Assembly (NCBI GenBank): GCA_019752515.1
Contig: JAIEMB010000007.1
Location: forward strand, 1 to 64,000
Length of the DNA: 64,000 nucleotides
Direction of reading: 5' to 3'
DNA from: Alphaproteobacteria bacterium
Lineage (GTDB): Bacteria; Pseudomonadota; Alphaproteobacteria; UBA9655
A program made the translations under genes and the position numbers. The notes beneath the pieces were generated by a model that was given only the letters and a program-made list of their open reading frames with translations, had not been told where the DNA came from and did no database searches. The first letter of the stretch is position 1. The number at the start of each line of letters is the position of its first letter. This document shows positions 53,338 to 63,340 of the stretch, one piece after another.

Positions 53338-53760
53338 ATGGCAGAAATATTTCTTGCTGCGCTTGGTCTTGTGTTACTGATTCTTCTTCTGCAAAAACTT
53401 GAAAATGCAGAAATCAAGCTTCTTGTATTAACACTGAAATGGACCCTTGTAGGGCTCATAATTCTCGCTGTTATCTACCTCATCCTTGTTGGACGTTTGT
53501 TTCATGTTGCTGCACTTGCTGCCCTTCTCATTCTCCTCCTTAAGCAGGATGTGCACAAATGGATAAAGAAAGAACCCTCCCCTTCGCCTCTCCCCCTTCC
53601 CCATCCTATGACAAAAAAAGAAGCCGCTGCGCTTCTTAAGGTTGATTTAAAAGCTACACCTGAAGAAATAGAAGAAGCATTTAGAAAACTTAGATTTAAA
53701 GATTCAACTGAAGAAGATCGATATCTTCAAGCAAAAGTCGTATTACTAAAGAAGAAATAG
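53338..53760 (+). CDS. Membrane protein with degenerate J-domain
   Basis: 140 residues: two or three hydrophobic segments (IFLAALGLVLLILLLQ, WTLVGLIILAVIYLILV, AALAALLILLL), then a short cytoplasmic J-like domain MTKKEAAALLKVDLKATPEEIEEAFRKLR. The HPD tripeptide that activates DnaK is replaced (FKDSTEED), so it is Pam16-like rather than DnaJ-like. The gene next to mipZ encodes such a protein in many alphaproteobacteria. Confidence 0.8.
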   Translation: MAEIFLAALGLVLLILLLQKLENAEIKLLVLTLKWTLVGLIILAVIYLILVGRLFHVAALAALLILLLKQDVHKWIKKEPSPSPLPLPHPMTKKEAAALLKVDLKATPEEIEEAFRKLRFKDSTEEDRYLQAKVVLLKKK

Positions 53761-53982
53761 ATTCTATGCTTTTCTACCTAGGCTTTTATTTTAGCTTATA
53801 CTCGGCTTCAAACTCTCACAACTCCTTAAAAGCTGTTCTAGGGATTTTAATTCGGCTAACACCAGGCCTGTAAACTTAATTTTTTTTAAAGATTTTTATG
53901 ATAAGTTACATTCAAAAGAAAGAGAGTATAATGAATAAAGTTTTTATTTTTTTGCTAATCTAGAACATGGAGGAAATACCTT

Positions 53983-54237
53983 ATGAGCACTAAACTTATT
54001 AAAGTTTTCTTTATAGCTACAATCGTAACCGTATCCTCAATCAACTCAGGACACTGCTGCTTTGAAGCCCACCACATAAACGATGAACAATGCCGGGCAC
54101 ACCAAAACAGATGTATAGATGTCTGTACTGCAATTAACGACGTACTACATCCTGAAAACAAATGGTATGACGAGTGTGTAAAAAAATGCGATCATCCTCT
54201 TAGCCGAGATCAAATCTGTCATGAAATGTGTGGATAA
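53983..54237 (+). CDS. Exported cysteine-rich CX3C protein
   Basis: 84 residues with signal peptide MSTKLIKVFFIATIVTVSSINSGHC. The mature part has three CX3C pairs, CIDVC, CVKKC and CHEMC, separated by 16 and 9 residues, plus further Cys near the start. Ribosome-binding site ggagg precedes the ATG by about 10 nt. Same style as the genes at 17429 and 31816. Function unknown. Confidence 0.68.
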   Translation: MSTKLIKVFFIATIVTVSSINSGHCCFEAHHINDEQCRAHQNRCIDVCTAINDVLHPENKWYDECVKKCDHPLSRDQICHEMCG

Positions 54238-54345
54238 CAGAGGTTCCTCGAGTCAACAACTCTTAGTCATACGGAAGTTTAGATAAAAATCACTTGAAGC
54301 CATTAATGTTACAGGCAAGATAAAGCCGAGTAACATGGCATATTA

Positions 54346-55851
54346 TCACTCCATATTAAAAATAATAGTTTTCTTGTGCGTAAAATGTTCAAGCATGGCT
54401 TCAAGGGACGCCTCTTTACCAACACCAGAAGATTTGACACCCCCATAAGAAAGACCAGGCTGAACAACAGTATTTTGATTAACTTGAACAAATCCAGCTT
54501 CGAGCCTATGCACACCCATTAAGGCCCGATGAAGGTTATTTGTCCATAACGTTGCAGCAAGACCATATACACTATCATTAGCCTGAAGAAGAACATCATC
54601 AAAGTCTTTCCAAGGAATAAGAGCAGTTACAGGACCAAAAATCTCTTCTTGGCAAACTTGATGGGAGTTTGGGAGACCTGTAAAAAGAACCGGTTGGATA
54701 AACAGTCCCTTAGCTAGCTTTGGATCCTTAGGCAACTCTGAACATACATGAGCCATTGCTCCCGGTACTTTCTTTCCCATTTCAATATAGTTCAAAATCT
54801 TTCCATGCTGAGCTGGCGAAATAACAGCACCAATATCCGTCTCCATATTCATGGGATCTCCCATTTTAAGAGTGTTCACTTTTTCCTTTAAAAGTTCGAG
54901 AAACGGAGAAAAAATAGATTCATGAACAAAGATTCGGCTTGCGGCCGTACAGCTTTGGCCCTGGCGAGTAAATCTCATGCTAACGAGAGCGCCCTCAACG
55001 ACTTTCTCAAGTTCAACATCCTCACAAATGATCATAGGACTCTTACCACCTAATTCAAGGGTTATGGGTATTAGTTTTTCATTTACATTCTTATGAATCG
55101 CTTTCCCTGAATCAACAGACCCGGTAAAGGTTACTTTTGCCACATGGGGATGGCGAACGAGAGCGGTTCCTGTTCCAGGCCCATCACCTGAAATTATATT
55201 TAAAACACCCGGAGGAAGTATAGTATTCATAATCTCAGCTGCTCTTAGGACAGCATAGGGTGCTTCTTCCGCCGATTTTACCACAACAGAATTTCCTGCA
55301 ACAAGAGCAGGAGCAACTTTTAAGGACATTAAAAACAATGGAACATTCCAAGCAATAATTGCTCCCACAACACCTAATGGTTCCCGAATTGTCATTGTTA
55401 ACATGGAGTCACTAAAAGGAATTGTCTCCCCCTTTAATTCAAGCCCCAGGCCTCCATAAAAACGAAATGTATTTGCAAAAGCTCTTACTTCAACTTGGCT
55501 TTCTGTCCGCAGAGCTTTGCCTGTCTCAAGGGTTTCAAGACGCGCGAGTTCATCTGAATGCTCTTCCAATAGATCTGCACATTGAGAAACAAGACGCCCA
55601 CGATGAGAAGCATCCATATGTTTCCATTCTTTTTGTGCTTTACGGGCAGATTCAACCGCATTATTAACATCATCTTCATTTGCTTCTGCAGCCTGTCCAA
55701 TTGTTTCCATTGTTGCAGGATTATGAACAGCAAATGTTCTTTTGCTTATAGGCAAAATCAATTTTCCATCAATAAGAATTTTATTTTCAAGATGTTTAAC
55801 GAGAGCAAGAGGCGAAAGAGAAGAACCTACAACAGGAAGAAAGGGTGGCAT
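54346..55851 (-). CDS. NAD(P)-dependent aldehyde dehydrogenase
   Basis: It oxidises an aldehyde to the acid. Start at 55851 (MPPFLPVVG) is chosen because ggagg lies 5 nt upstream; longer in-frame starts have no such site. 501 residues. Motifs: VTFTGSVDSGKAI (cofactor), LELGGKSPMI with general-base Glu, GQSCTAASR with catalytic Cys, and EIFGPVTALIPW. Not the methylmalonate-semialdehyde type, so it does not complete the valine pathway. Divergent from the hydrolase gene. Confidence 0.9.
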   Translation of the reverse strand: MPPFLPVVGSSLSPLALVKHLENKILIDGKLILPISKRTFAVHNPATMETIGQAAEANEDDVNNAVESARKAQKEWKHMDASHRGRLVSQCADLLEEHSDELARLETLETGKALRTESQVEVRAFANTFRFYGGLGLELKGETIPFSDSMLTMTIREPLGVVGAIIAWNVPLFLMSLKVAPALVAGNSVVVKSAEEAPYAVLRAAEIMNTILPPGVLNIISGDGPGTGTALVRHPHVAKVTFTGSVDSGKAIHKNVNEKLIPITLELGGKSPMIICEDVELEKVVEGALVSMRFTRQGQSCTAASRIFVHESIFSPFLELLKEKVNTLKMGDPMNMETDIGAVISPAQHGKILNYIEMGKKVPGAMAHVCSELPKDPKLAKGLFIQPVLFTGLPNSHQVCQEEIFGPVTALIPWKDFDDVLLQANDSVYGLAATLWTNNLHRALMGVHRLEAGFVQVNQNTVVQPGLSYGGVKSSGVGKEASLEAMLEHFTHKKTIIFNME

Positions 55852-55919
55852 AAAACCTCCATTTTTCATTTTTTCATTATTGTGTATAATCCGGATAAAA
55901 AGCAAAAAAGTAAAGGGGA

Positions 55920-56843
55920 ATGGTTTTGATAACATCACAACAAGAAACAAAGGAACCGCGACGCGATTATATTTGGGGTTTAAGCCCGCTCGGTTTTCAT
56001 AAAGTTGCTTATGTCGAGTGGGGGAAGAAGACTCACGGCCCAGTTCTTATATGCGCGCATGGCCTCACCCGCAATTCTCGTGATTTTGATTACCTCTGCA
56101 AAGCCATAAAACATAATTATCAAATTGTATGCCCAGATCTCGTTGGCCGCGGTGAGAGCGATTATACAGGCAGCAACCTTACATACAATTTTGCTCAATA
56201 TCTAGCTGATATGGTTACCCTTCTTGCTCGAATTGACTCACAAGAAGTGCACTGGCTTGGGACATCACTGGGAGGAATCATTGGAATGATGCTTGCCGCT
56301 CAACCCAATAGTCCCATTAAAAGCCTTATTTTGAATGACGTTGGTATGATTATCCCCAGCATCGCTCTTCAACGTTTAGGGACATACGCTCGAAATGATG
56401 ACAGTTTCGCAACTTTTGAAGATGCAAAAAATTACTTTAAAACTGCACTTTCTGGTTTCAATATTATTGATTCAAAGATATGGGATCATATTACTAAATA
56501 TGGCACAAAACAAGATGAGAAGGGAGGACTCTCTCTTACGTATGATGCCGTTATAGGAGAAATTTTTAGGAATGAGGAAACACCTTCCCTTCATTTTGAA
56601 ACATACTGGCAATCAATTCGTTGTCCCGTTCTTATATTACGGGGAGAAGCATCAGATATGCTCTTACCCGAAATTATAAAAAAAATGATGTATTTTCGGC
56701 CTAATACTAAGGTTATAACAATACCTCAATGCGGCCATGCGCCTTCACTTATGACTATTGAACAAATTCAAATTATTGAAAATTGGCTTCATAGCCAAAG
56801 CACTCCCTTTCAAAAATTGACCCAAATTGCTCATACACTTTAA
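55920..56843 (+). CDS. Alpha/beta hydrolase
   Basis: About 307 residues. AHGLTRNSRDFDYL (oxyanion region), GTSLGGIIGM with nucleophile Ser (about 115-124), acidic residue in ILRGEASDMLLPE, and HAPSL with the catalytic His. The start is uncertain: ATG 55920 or TTG 55926, the latter better spaced from aggg. Substrate unknown. Divergent from aldehyde dehydrogenase with a 68-bp gap. Confidence 0.85.
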   Translation: MVLITSQQETKEPRRDYIWGLSPLGFHKVAYVEWGKKTHGPVLICAHGLTRNSRDFDYLCKAIKHNYQIVCPDLVGRGESDYTGSNLTYNFAQYLADMVTLLARIDSQEVHWLGTSLGGIIGMMLAAQPNSPIKSLILNDVGMIIPSIALQRLGTYARNDDSFATFEDAKNYFKTALSGFNIIDSKIWDHITKYGTKQDEKGGLSLTYDAVIGEIFRNEETPSLHFETYWQSIRCPVLILRGEASDMLLPEIIKKMMYFRPNTKVITIPQCGHAPSLMTIEQIQIIENWLHSQSTPFQKLTQIAHTL

Positions 56844-56915
56844 TAGAATATAAATTTTTCTATGTCCTAATTTGATATTAGAAATATGATCCCAACCTAT
56901 GGAAGGGAGCGCAAT

Positions 56916-57470
56916 ATGATAACTCATCCACCTTCTTATTTTTATGAAACCACTATCTTATCTGTACGTAAAGGAAATCAAGTTGTGATGGCTGCAGATA
57001 GCCAAGTTATAATGGATGATTTGATCCTCCAATCCAGTGTTCAAAAAATCCGCCGCCTTACTAATGGCAATATCATTGCAGGTTTCTCAGGACCAACGAT
57101 AGGAGCACTAGTATTCTTCGATTATCTTAAAGCAAAACTAAAAAAGAATCCCCATCAATTATTAAGTAATTATGTCGACTTAGCAACAGACTGACAGAAA
57201 TACACAGCATTTTCTCACCCTGATACAATGATGTGTGTCATTAGCAAAGCTCATTCACTTGTTCTCACTGGCTCAGGAGATATATTAGAAGCTGAGGACG
57301 GCCTTATTGGGTTTGGCCCTGGGAGCTCCCATGCTTTATCAGCCGCACGACCATTACTGGGAATCCAAGATTTATCGGCTCAAGTTATTGCAGAAAAAGC
57401 AATGAATACTTCTGCTGAGGTGTGCAATTTCAAAAACAAGAGTTTTATTTTAGAATCTATTGATTATTAA
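56916..57470 (+). pseudogene. Second hslV copy with one in-frame TGA
   Basis: Exactly 555 bp, the same length as the intact hslV nearby, and colinear with it without gaps. [19 protein letters not shown] keeps the N-terminal Thr, and Asp17 and Lys33 (numbered from that Thr) are kept too; GDG has become ADS. A TGA at 57192-57194 stands where the intact copy has Trp (DWRR, TGG), and the frame then continues to IITGSGD-like and ALSAAR motifs. A good ribosome-binding site (aagggag, 6 nt) precedes ATG 56916. As TGA is used as a normal stop elsewhere here, this is most likely a recently broken paralogue. Confidence 0.88.
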
Positions 57471-57490
57471 GGGAAAATAAAATAAGAAAA

Positions 57491-57546
57491 AGGGCGGAGT
57501 TAATATGGATGCTAAAAAACACCAAATTGAATACTCCGCCCTATTT
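57491..57546. terminator. Bidirectional hairpin between hslV-like and hslU genes
   Basis: A perfect 10-bp inverted repeat (AGGGCGGAGT / ACTCCGCCCT) with a 32-nt loop lies between convergent genes; A-run before and T-run after serve both directions. Confidence 0.6.
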
Positions 57547-57632
57547 TTAGAATACATTAAACCATTTTAAATTGCAAGTCTTTTTGCAAAAAAAGTAAAT
57601 ATTTTTTACATCTTTTTATTTTCTCGGCAAAA

Positions 57633-58949
57633 CTATAAAATGAATTTAGATAAATCGGAGTTTTTCGCAAGGTCCCCTACGGTTGAACGCACGTGGTCAA
57701 CTGTAATTACCAAAGATTCTCCACTTTTATCGGATGCTTCAAAGCTAATCTCCTCGAGTAATTTTTCAATAACCGTATGAAGTCGTCGTGCTCCAATGTT
57801 TTCCACGTTTTGGTTCACCTCGGCCGCAAGGTGTGCGATCTCTCGGATGGCTTCTTCCTCAAAATGTAAGGTCACCTCTTCTGTCTTTAAGAGTGCCTGG
57901 TATTGGGTAATAAGGTTTGCTTCTGGCTCAGTTAAAATCCGAACAAAGTCTTCCGCACTCAGAGCTTTTAGTTCAACCCGATTGGGAAGCCGCCCTTGAA
58001 GTTCGGGAAGCAAATCAGATGGTTTTGCAAGATGAAAAGCGCCTGAAGCTATAAAAAGAATATGATCTGTCTTAACGGTTCCATATTTAGTTGAAACAAC
58101 CGTTCCTTCAAGTAGGGGTAAAAGGTCACGTTGAACGCCTTCCCGACTTACATCCGCCCCACCACGTTCGGCGCGCGCTGAAATCTTATCAATTTCATCT
58201 AAGAAAACGATCCCATTTTCTTCCACATCTTTCATTGCTTCCTTCACAACCGTATCTTGGTCAAGAAGCTTATCGCTTTCTTCAGTAATGATGGCTTCAA
58301 GGGCTTCGGGAACGCGCATCTTTTTCTGAACTGTGCGTGGTGTTCCCATTTTTCCAAATATATCCCCTAAGCTTATCATTCCCATTTGAGTTCCAGGCAT
58401 ACCTGGAATATCAATCGTTGGCATTTGAGAGTTGCTTGTATCTTGGATTTCAATCTCAATTTCTCTATCATCAAGGGAATGATCTCGTAATTTTTTTCGG
58501 AATTTCTTTCGCGTTTCTTCCCCTGCACTTTCTCCAACTAAAACGCTTAAAACGCGTTCCTCAGCATTGACTTCTGCTTTTGCCCTTACTTCCCGTCTTA
58601 ACCGCGTTCGTGTCATATTAAGGGAGATTTCCACAAGGTCGCGAATGATTTGCTCAACGTCACGCCCTACATATCCAACCTCTGTAAATTTTGTAGCCTC
58701 CACCTTAATAAAGGGAGCTTCTGCAAGTCGGGCAAGGCGACGAGCAATTTCCGTTTTGCCCACACCTGTTGGACCAATCATCAAAATGTTCTTCGGAAGC
58801 ACTTCATCTCGCAGACAATCATTGAGTTGCAAACGCCGCCACCTATTGCGAAGAGCAATAGCAACAGCTCGTTTGGCCTCCTCTTGACCAACAATAAAAC
58901 GATTTAGCTCTGAAACAATTTCTCGGGGAGTAAAATGAGATAAACGCAT
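57633..58949 (-). CDS. hslU: HslU ATPase (ClpY) of the HslUV protease
   Basis: 438 residues of the AAA+ unfoldase. Walker [18 protein letters not shown] (about 58-74), Walker [14 protein letters not shown] (about 249-261), [16 protein letters not shown] pore-proximal motif, and the C-terminal end KFIL. The I-domain is normal. Located 3 bp after hslV, the usual operon order. Confidence 0.97.
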   Translation of the reverse strand: MRLSHFTPREIVSELNRFIVGQEEAKRAVAIALRNRWRRLQLNDCLRDEVLPKNILMIGPTGVGKTEIARRLARLAEAPFIKVEATKFTEVGYVGRDVEQIIRDLVEISLNMTRTRLRREVRAKAEVNAEERVLSVLVGESAGEETRKKFRKKLRDHSLDDREIEIEIQDTSNSQMPTIDIPGMPGTQMGMISLGDIFGKMGTPRTVQKKMRVPEALEAIITEESDKLLDQDTVVKEAMKDVEENGIVFLDEIDKISARAERGGADVSREGVQRDLLPLLEGTVVSTKYGTVKTDHILFIASGAFHLAKPSDLLPELQGRLPNRVELKALSAEDFVRILTEPEANLITQYQALLKTEEVTLHFEEEAIREIAHLAAEVNQNVENIGARRLHTVIEKLLEEISFEASDKSGESLVITVDHVRSTVGDLAKNSDLSKFIL

Positions 58950-58952
58950 TTT

Positions 58953-59507
58953 TTAACCTTCAATATTTTCTATAATAATATTATTATTTGTATATACACA
59001 AATATCAGCTGCTATGTTCATAGCCTTTTGGGCAATCTTCTCAGCCGACAAGTTCTCTATATCAATTAAGGCTCTTGCAGCTGATAAAGCATAGGGACCG
59101 CCAGAGCCAATACCAATAAGGCCATCTTCAGGCTCGAGCACATCTCCTGTTCCGGTAAGTATAAGAGAATGGGTCGAGCTTACAACAGCCATCATGGCTT
59201 CTAGCCGTCTAAGATAACGATCACGGCGCCAATCTTTTGCCAGATCAACACAAGCACGTACCAACTGGTGTGGGTTTTGTTCTAATTTCACCTCAAGTCG
59301 CTCAAAGAGAGCAAGCGCATCTGCAGTTGATCCAGCAAACCCAGCTATAACATCCCCTTTACCAAGACGCCTTACTTTTCGAACATTCGACTTAAGAACT
59401 ATGCTGCCCATGGACACCTGTCCGTCCCCAGCCACAACAACATTGTTTCCTTTCCGCACAGACAAAATAGTTGTCCCATGCCAAGGGATCATTTTATTTT
59501 CCATCAT
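58953..59507 (-). CDS. hslV: HslV peptidase (ClpQ) of the HslUV protease
   Basis: 184 residues; [10 protein letters not shown] puts the N-terminal nucleophile Thr after a short propeptide (residues 1-11). Asp17 (VVAGDGQ) and Lys33 (NVRKVRR) are present. [17 protein letters not shown] and [18 protein letters not shown] are family motifs. ATG at 59507 or 59504 are both possible. Followed by hslU 3 bp later. Confidence 0.96.
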   Translation of the reverse strand: MMENKMIPWHGTTILSVRKGNNVVVAGDGQVSMGSIVLKSNVRKVRRLGKGDVIAGFAGSTADALALFERLEVKLEQNPHQLVRACVDLAKDWRRDRYLRRLEAMMAVVSSTHSLILTGTGDVLEPEDGLIGIGSGGPYALSAARALIDIENLSAEKIAQKAMNIAADICVYTNNNIIIENIEG

Positions 59508-59601
59508 TGGCTCACTTCATAAAATATGTTAAAACGAATATAAAGATGAAACATAACAGCAACACTATCCTTTGTCATCATTCAATTGAAGAGGCTATGC
59601 A

Positions 59602-59964
59602 ATGGAATATAATCATAACAATATATTTGCCAAAATCTTAAGAAAAGAAATTCCTGCAGATATTGTTTATGAGGACGAGTACGCTCTCGCTTTCCATGAT
59701 ATTAATCCTAAGGCTCCCGTTCATATTTTAGTTATACCCAAAGGAGATTTTATCTCTTTTTTTGACTTTTCAATGAATGCAGCCCCTGAACTTATTGTCG
59801 GTTTTCATAAAGCCATTCATCATGTTATTCGCGCATATAAGCTTCAAAACGAGGGGTTTCGTATCCTCTCCAATCATGGCGCTAACGCAGGCCAGGAAGT
59901 TCCCCACTACCATATTCACATCTTTGGAGGGCGACCTTTGGGTCGAATGTTATCACCTGAATGA
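59602..59964 (+). CDS. HIT-family hydrolase (HinT)
   Basis: 120 residues: IFAKILRKEIPADIVYEDE at the start, PVHILVIPK, and catalytic histidine triad HYHIHIFGG (about 102-110). HinT hydrolyses AMP-N bonds. The stop overlaps the next ATG (ATGA). Confidence 0.93.
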   Translation: MEYNHNNIFAKILRKEIPADIVYEDEYALAFHDINPKAPVHILVIPKGDFISFFDFSMNAAPELIVGFHKAIHHVIRAYKLQNEGFRILSNHGANAGQEVPHYHIHIFGGRPLGRMLSPE

Positions 59965-60422
59965 TAAAGAAAAAAGAAAAAAGGATTATAAAGAAAGTAA
60001 TAGCTGGGTGGAGAGAGTGGGCACAATTACCAGAGCTCGGCGTTGAAATGATTAAAGTGAAAGTTGATACAGGCGCAAAAACATCTTCCCTCCATGCTTT
60101 TGATGTATCGACTTTTACTCATATGGGAATTGATTGGGTGCAATTTGATGTTCACCCTATTCAGGATAATGATTTAATTAAGCATACTTGTGCTTGTCCT
60201 ATTGTAGATTATCGTTGGATCACAAGTTCTACTGGACAAGCACAAAAAAGATTTATTATTCTCTCTAACTTAAAAATGGGAGAATTCTCACATCGCATTG
60301 AAATCTCACTTGCTAACAGGGATGAAATGGGTTTTCGGATGCTTCTCGGACGAACGGCTTTAAAGGGACATATTCTGGTAGATCCAAGCCATTCTTTTCT
60401 CTTAGGTCACAAAGCACATTAA
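59961..60422 (+). CDS. RimB/RloA2-like retropepsin-type protease
   Basis: 153 residues. VIAGWREWAQLPELGV then VKVDTGAKTSSLHA, the DTG motif of aspartyl-protease-like domains, and LLGRTALKGHILVDP. In Pseudomonas, RimB acts with RimK. It overlaps the HIT gene by 4 bp and is followed by rimK after 36 bp. Confidence 0.88.
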   Translation: MIKKKEKRIIKKVIAGWREWAQLPELGVEMIKVKVDTGAKTSSLHAFDVSTFTHMGIDWVQFDVHPIQDNDLIKHTCACPIVDYRWITSSTGQAQKRFIILSNLKMGEFSHRIEISLANRDEMGFRMLLGRTALKGHILVDPSHSFLLGHKAH

Positions 60423-60458
60423 TAAAATAGTAAACCAAATTCTGTAGGATAAAGAACT

Positions 60459-61364
60459 ATGAGACTGATTATGATGGCCAGAAATCCCACACTCTATTCT
60501 CACCAACGTTTGGTTGAGGCTGCTTTGGCACGAGGCCATATAATTGATGTTATTGATACACTTCAAGTGTACATGAATATTGCAACCCATCGCCCTCAAA
60601 TTAAATATAAAGGACATGCTTTAGAAGGTTATGACGTTGTCATCCCACGAATTGGGGCTTCTATCACGATGTATGGCCTTGCTGTTCTTCGTCAGCTTGA
60701 AATGATGGGTGTTTGGCCTCTGAATGAGTCGGTTGCCATAGGAAGGTCTCGGGATAAGCTCCGTTCAATGCAACTTTTAGCCCGTAAAGGAATCGGACTT
60801 CCTGTAACAGCCTTTGCCCATTCAACCCAATACACGAATGACATGATTGAAATGGTGGGAGGCGCTCCAGTTGTTATTAAACTTTTAGAAGGAACTCAAG
60901 GGCTGGGTGTTGTTTTAGGAGAAACACTTACCTCAGCACGCAGCGTTATTGAGGCTTTTCGTGAAGTCAATGTTAACATTCTTGTGCAAGAATATATTAA
61001 AGAATCTGCCGCCACAGATATTCGATGTTTAGTTGTGGGTGGAAAGGTTGTGGCGTCTATGAAACGCAAAGGCCCTGATGGGGATTTCCGCTCCAATCTC
61101 CATCGCGGTGGATCAGCAACTGCTGAAAAAATAACCCCTGAAGAACGCTCTATAGCAACACGAAGTGCCACGATTATGGGCTTAAATGTTTGCGGGGTGG
61201 ATATATTACGGACGAATCATGGTCCGGTCGTCATGGAAGTAAATTCTTCACCAGGATTAGAAGGTATTGAAAAAGCAACAGGAATTGATGTTGCAACCAA
61301 AATCATTCAATACATTGAAGACCACGCAGCTCCTCATAGCACAAAGACGAAAGGTAAAGGTTAA
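60459..61364 (+). CDS. rimK: Ribosomal protein S6 glutamate ligase RimK (ATP-grasp)
   Basis: 301 residues of the ATP-grasp fold: [38 protein letters not shown] (ATP-binding), [22 protein letters not shown] and [20 protein letters not shown] with metal ligands. It adds Glu residues to S6. The upstream protease-like gene is its usual partner. Confidence 0.93.
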   Translation: MRLIMMARNPTLYSHQRLVEAALARGHIIDVIDTLQVYMNIATHRPQIKYKGHALEGYDVVIPRIGASITMYGLAVLRQLEMMGVWPLNESVAIGRSRDKLRSMQLLARKGIGLPVTAFAHSTQYTNDMIEMVGGAPVVIKLLEGTQGLGVVLGETLTSARSVIEAFREVNVNILVQEYIKESAATDIRCLVVGGKVVASMKRKGPDGDFRSNLHRGGSATAEKITPEERSIATRSATIMGLNVCGVDILRTNHGPVVMEVNSSPGLEGIEKATGIDVATKIIQYIEDHAAPHSTKTKGKG

Positions 61365-61375
61365 AGAAACTCAGC

Positions 61376-62875
61376 TTATGAAGGTAAAGAAAATATATTT
61401 TTCCTCTTGGCCCTTTCTAAGGCTTCCCACACTTTTTTATCCTGGTGATATTCATCATCAACGAAATGCATTTTGTGATTTTCATCCTCAAAAACAGTAA
61501 AATAGGTCACAAACACAGGAAGAGGTTGGTCAAGTCTTACCCTCCTTGTGGTACTTCCAGATGCTTCTTTTTGTATATGGCTGTGCGTCCATTTTTCTGG
61601 ATCCTGAAAGACAAATTCTGCGAGTTTAGTTGGATCTTGCACACGAATACAGCCGTGGCTAAAAGATCTTTTCACCTTATCAAATAAGTTCTTTTGTGGC
61701 GTCCCATGCAAATAAATGGAAAAAGGGCTATCAATGGTAAAGCGAATTTTACCTAAAGCATTTGCATTACCTGGGCTTTGCACGATCTGTGTGGATGAGC
61801 CTTCAGTAATATGATAGCCTTTTCTAGCATAAGCTTCCGGATTTCTTTGGATTTTTGGCAATAGCTCATGAATAATGCTCGCGGGCACATGCCATGAAGG
61901 ATTAAAGATAATTTCTGTCATGGGGGCGTTGAATACCGGTGTTTTTGTATACTCTTTTCCTGTAATGATGGGCATATAAAAGGCAGGTATGCCTCCATCC
62001 ACGGCCTTTAGATAAAATCCAGGAACATTTACTTGAATATAACGAGCTGGTAGAGGATTGGGGAACCAACGTAAACGTTCAAGATTTACAATGATGGACT
62101 GTATGCGCTCTTCCACAGGTATATTTAAAGCTACAAGAGTGCTCCCCCCTACTTTTCCATCAGGCTCAAGCCCATGAAGCGTTTGGTAGTGTTTGAGGGC
62201 TTCTTCTAAAGACTCATCAAACACATCACTGCCTTGCCCTTGGGAAGGAAGAACCTCTTGAGCCATAAGCTGAGCTCTTAGGGTCTCTACATCTGGCCCC
62301 TTATCTCCTATTTTAAGCTTTGTAGCTTTAGGGAGCTGAGGCCAACCTCCTTGGGTTTGTTTTTGCCTATAAAGGCTTAAAAGCTGCTTGAGATGAGCAT
62401 ATTCAGGAAAAGAAGGAGCAATGCCATGAATCCACCCACATTGATTGGGCACAGAAAGGTATCCCTTTAGAAGTTCAACTTCATCGGCAGACACACGATT
62501 TATGTGAATGGCCTTATCTACTAAATGCGGATCGAGACGTTCTCCTCTCATATCAGATATATAGTTAAGAGCTGCAAGTGTCAGTAAAGAATCAGCTTTT
62601 TTTTGTTTATCAGGTGTACTTAAATCTGCTCCTTGAAGGGTTTCCACATAAGGAGCATAGTCATCTTTCCAAAGCCCCTCTTCATCGACATGAGAAAGCG
62701 CTTCAAGTAAACTCTTTCCGCAAGATGACCATTCACCTCCTTGAATCCAAATTAACTGATCTTGAACATGTTCATATATCTTTTGAACGCGCTGATCTTG
62801 CGGACTAGGTAAAGCATACAAAAAGTTCAAGGAAAGGCTTCCTGCAATGACAAATAAGTAGAGTTTCTTGATCAT
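61376..62875 (-). CDS. L,D-transpeptidase, YcbB/LdtD type
   Basis: 499 residues: signal peptide MIKKLYLFVIAGSLSLNFLYA, an N-terminal scaffold, a peptidoglycan-binding repeat (LEEALKHYQTLHGLEPDGKVG) and the YkuD catalytic domain with KRSFSHGCIRVQD (Cys nucleophile and His, near residue 413). It forms 3-3 cross-links in peptidoglycan. Ribosome-binding site gaggag precedes the ATG. Confidence 0.93.
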   Translation of the reverse strand: MIKKLYLFVIAGSLSLNFLYALPSPQDQRVQKIYEHVQDQLIWIQGGEWSSCGKSLLEALSHVDEEGLWKDDYAPYVETLQGADLSTPDKQKKADSLLTLAALNYISDMRGERLDPHLVDKAIHINRVSADEVELLKGYLSVPNQCGWIHGIAPSFPEYAHLKQLLSLYRQKQTQGGWPQLPKATKLKIGDKGPDVETLRAQLMAQEVLPSQGQGSDVFDESLEEALKHYQTLHGLEPDGKVGGSTLVALNIPVEERIQSIIVNLERLRWFPNPLPARYIQVNVPGFYLKAVDGGIPAFYMPIITGKEYTKTPVFNAPMTEIIFNPSWHVPASIIHELLPKIQRNPEAYARKGYHITEGSSTQIVQSPGNANALGKIRFTIDSPFSIYLHGTPQKNLFDKVKRSFSHGCIRVQDPTKLAEFVFQDPEKWTHSHIQKEASGSTTRRVRLDQPLPVFVTYFTVFEDENHKMHFVDDEYHQDKKVWEALERAKRKNIFSLPS

Positions 62876-62949
62876 TTTATCTCCTCATACATAACAAAAG
62901 GGACCTGTTGACGGTCCTCGGAGAGTAAGCTATAACTCCTCTCCACAAC

Positions 62950-62958
62950 TGTGAATAA
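62950..62958 (-). promoter_or_regulatory. Single DnaA-box-like site upstream of rpsT
   Basis: TGTGAATAA is the complement of TTATTCACA, which fits the DnaA box TTATNCACA. Only one copy was found in the 101-bp gap, so it may be chance and does not define oriC. Confidence 0.3.
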
Positions 62959-62976
62959 ATTTACACAAGGATTATT

Positions 62977-63240
62977 ATGGCACAACACAAATCAGCAATG
63001 AAGCGGATTCGGCGAGATGAGAAACAAACTTTACGCAACCATGCTCGCATAGCACGGGTAAGAACCTTTATTAAAAAAGTAGAAGCAGCTTTAGCTTCAG
63101 GGGATAAACCAACTGCACAAGCGGCTTTAAACTTAGCTCAACCTGAAGTCATGCGAGGCGTTTCAAAAGGAGTCTTGCATCGTAATACGGCGGCTCGTAA
63201 GATATCCAGACTCAATGCACGCGTTGCAAAGCTAGCATAA
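62977..63240 (+). CDS. rpsT: 30S ribosomal protein S20
   Basis: 87 residues beginning [20 protein letters not shown], with the conserved end [23 protein letters not shown] basic helical-bundle protein that binds 16S rRNA. The gene lies just upstream of dnaA, as in many alphaproteobacteria. Confidence 0.97.
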   Translation: MAQHKSAMKRIRRDEKQTLRNHARIARVRTFIKKVEAALASGDKPTAQAALNLAQPEVMRGVSKGVLHRNTAARKISRLNARVAKLA

Positions 63241-63275
63241 CAGAAAGACGTTTATAAAAAAAACTCTTTTTTCCA

Positions 63276-63296
63276 AGAGGTTACAAAGAAACCTCT
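63276..63296 (+). terminator. Weak hairpin after rpsT
   Basis: AGAGGTT and AACCTCT pair with a 7-nt loop, 35 bp after the rpsT stop. The T-rich tail is weak, so partial termination before dnaA is possible. Confidence 0.4.
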
Positions 63297-63340
63297 GAAG
63301 CTTTAATTTGACTTGACAACAAAGAAAAACAGGTTTGTGA

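Noticed and set aside
54346-55851. Aldehyde dehydrogenase as the missing methylmalonate semialdehyde dehydrogenase of valine breakdown
   Set aside because: The active-site pattern GQSCTAASR is that of general ALDHs and the gene is 40 kb away from the valine operon.
57192-57194. TGA in the second hslV as recoding to Trp or selenocysteine
   Set aside because: TGA serves as a normal stop in many intact genes of the window (pdhA, lysE-like, rlmE), TGG encodes Trp, and no SECIS-like hairpin is seen directly after it.
62876-63340. oriC between the L,D-transpeptidase, rpsT and dnaA
   Set aside because: Only one DnaA-box-like word and no AT-rich repeat cluster; in many alphaproteobacteria the origin is not beside dnaA.
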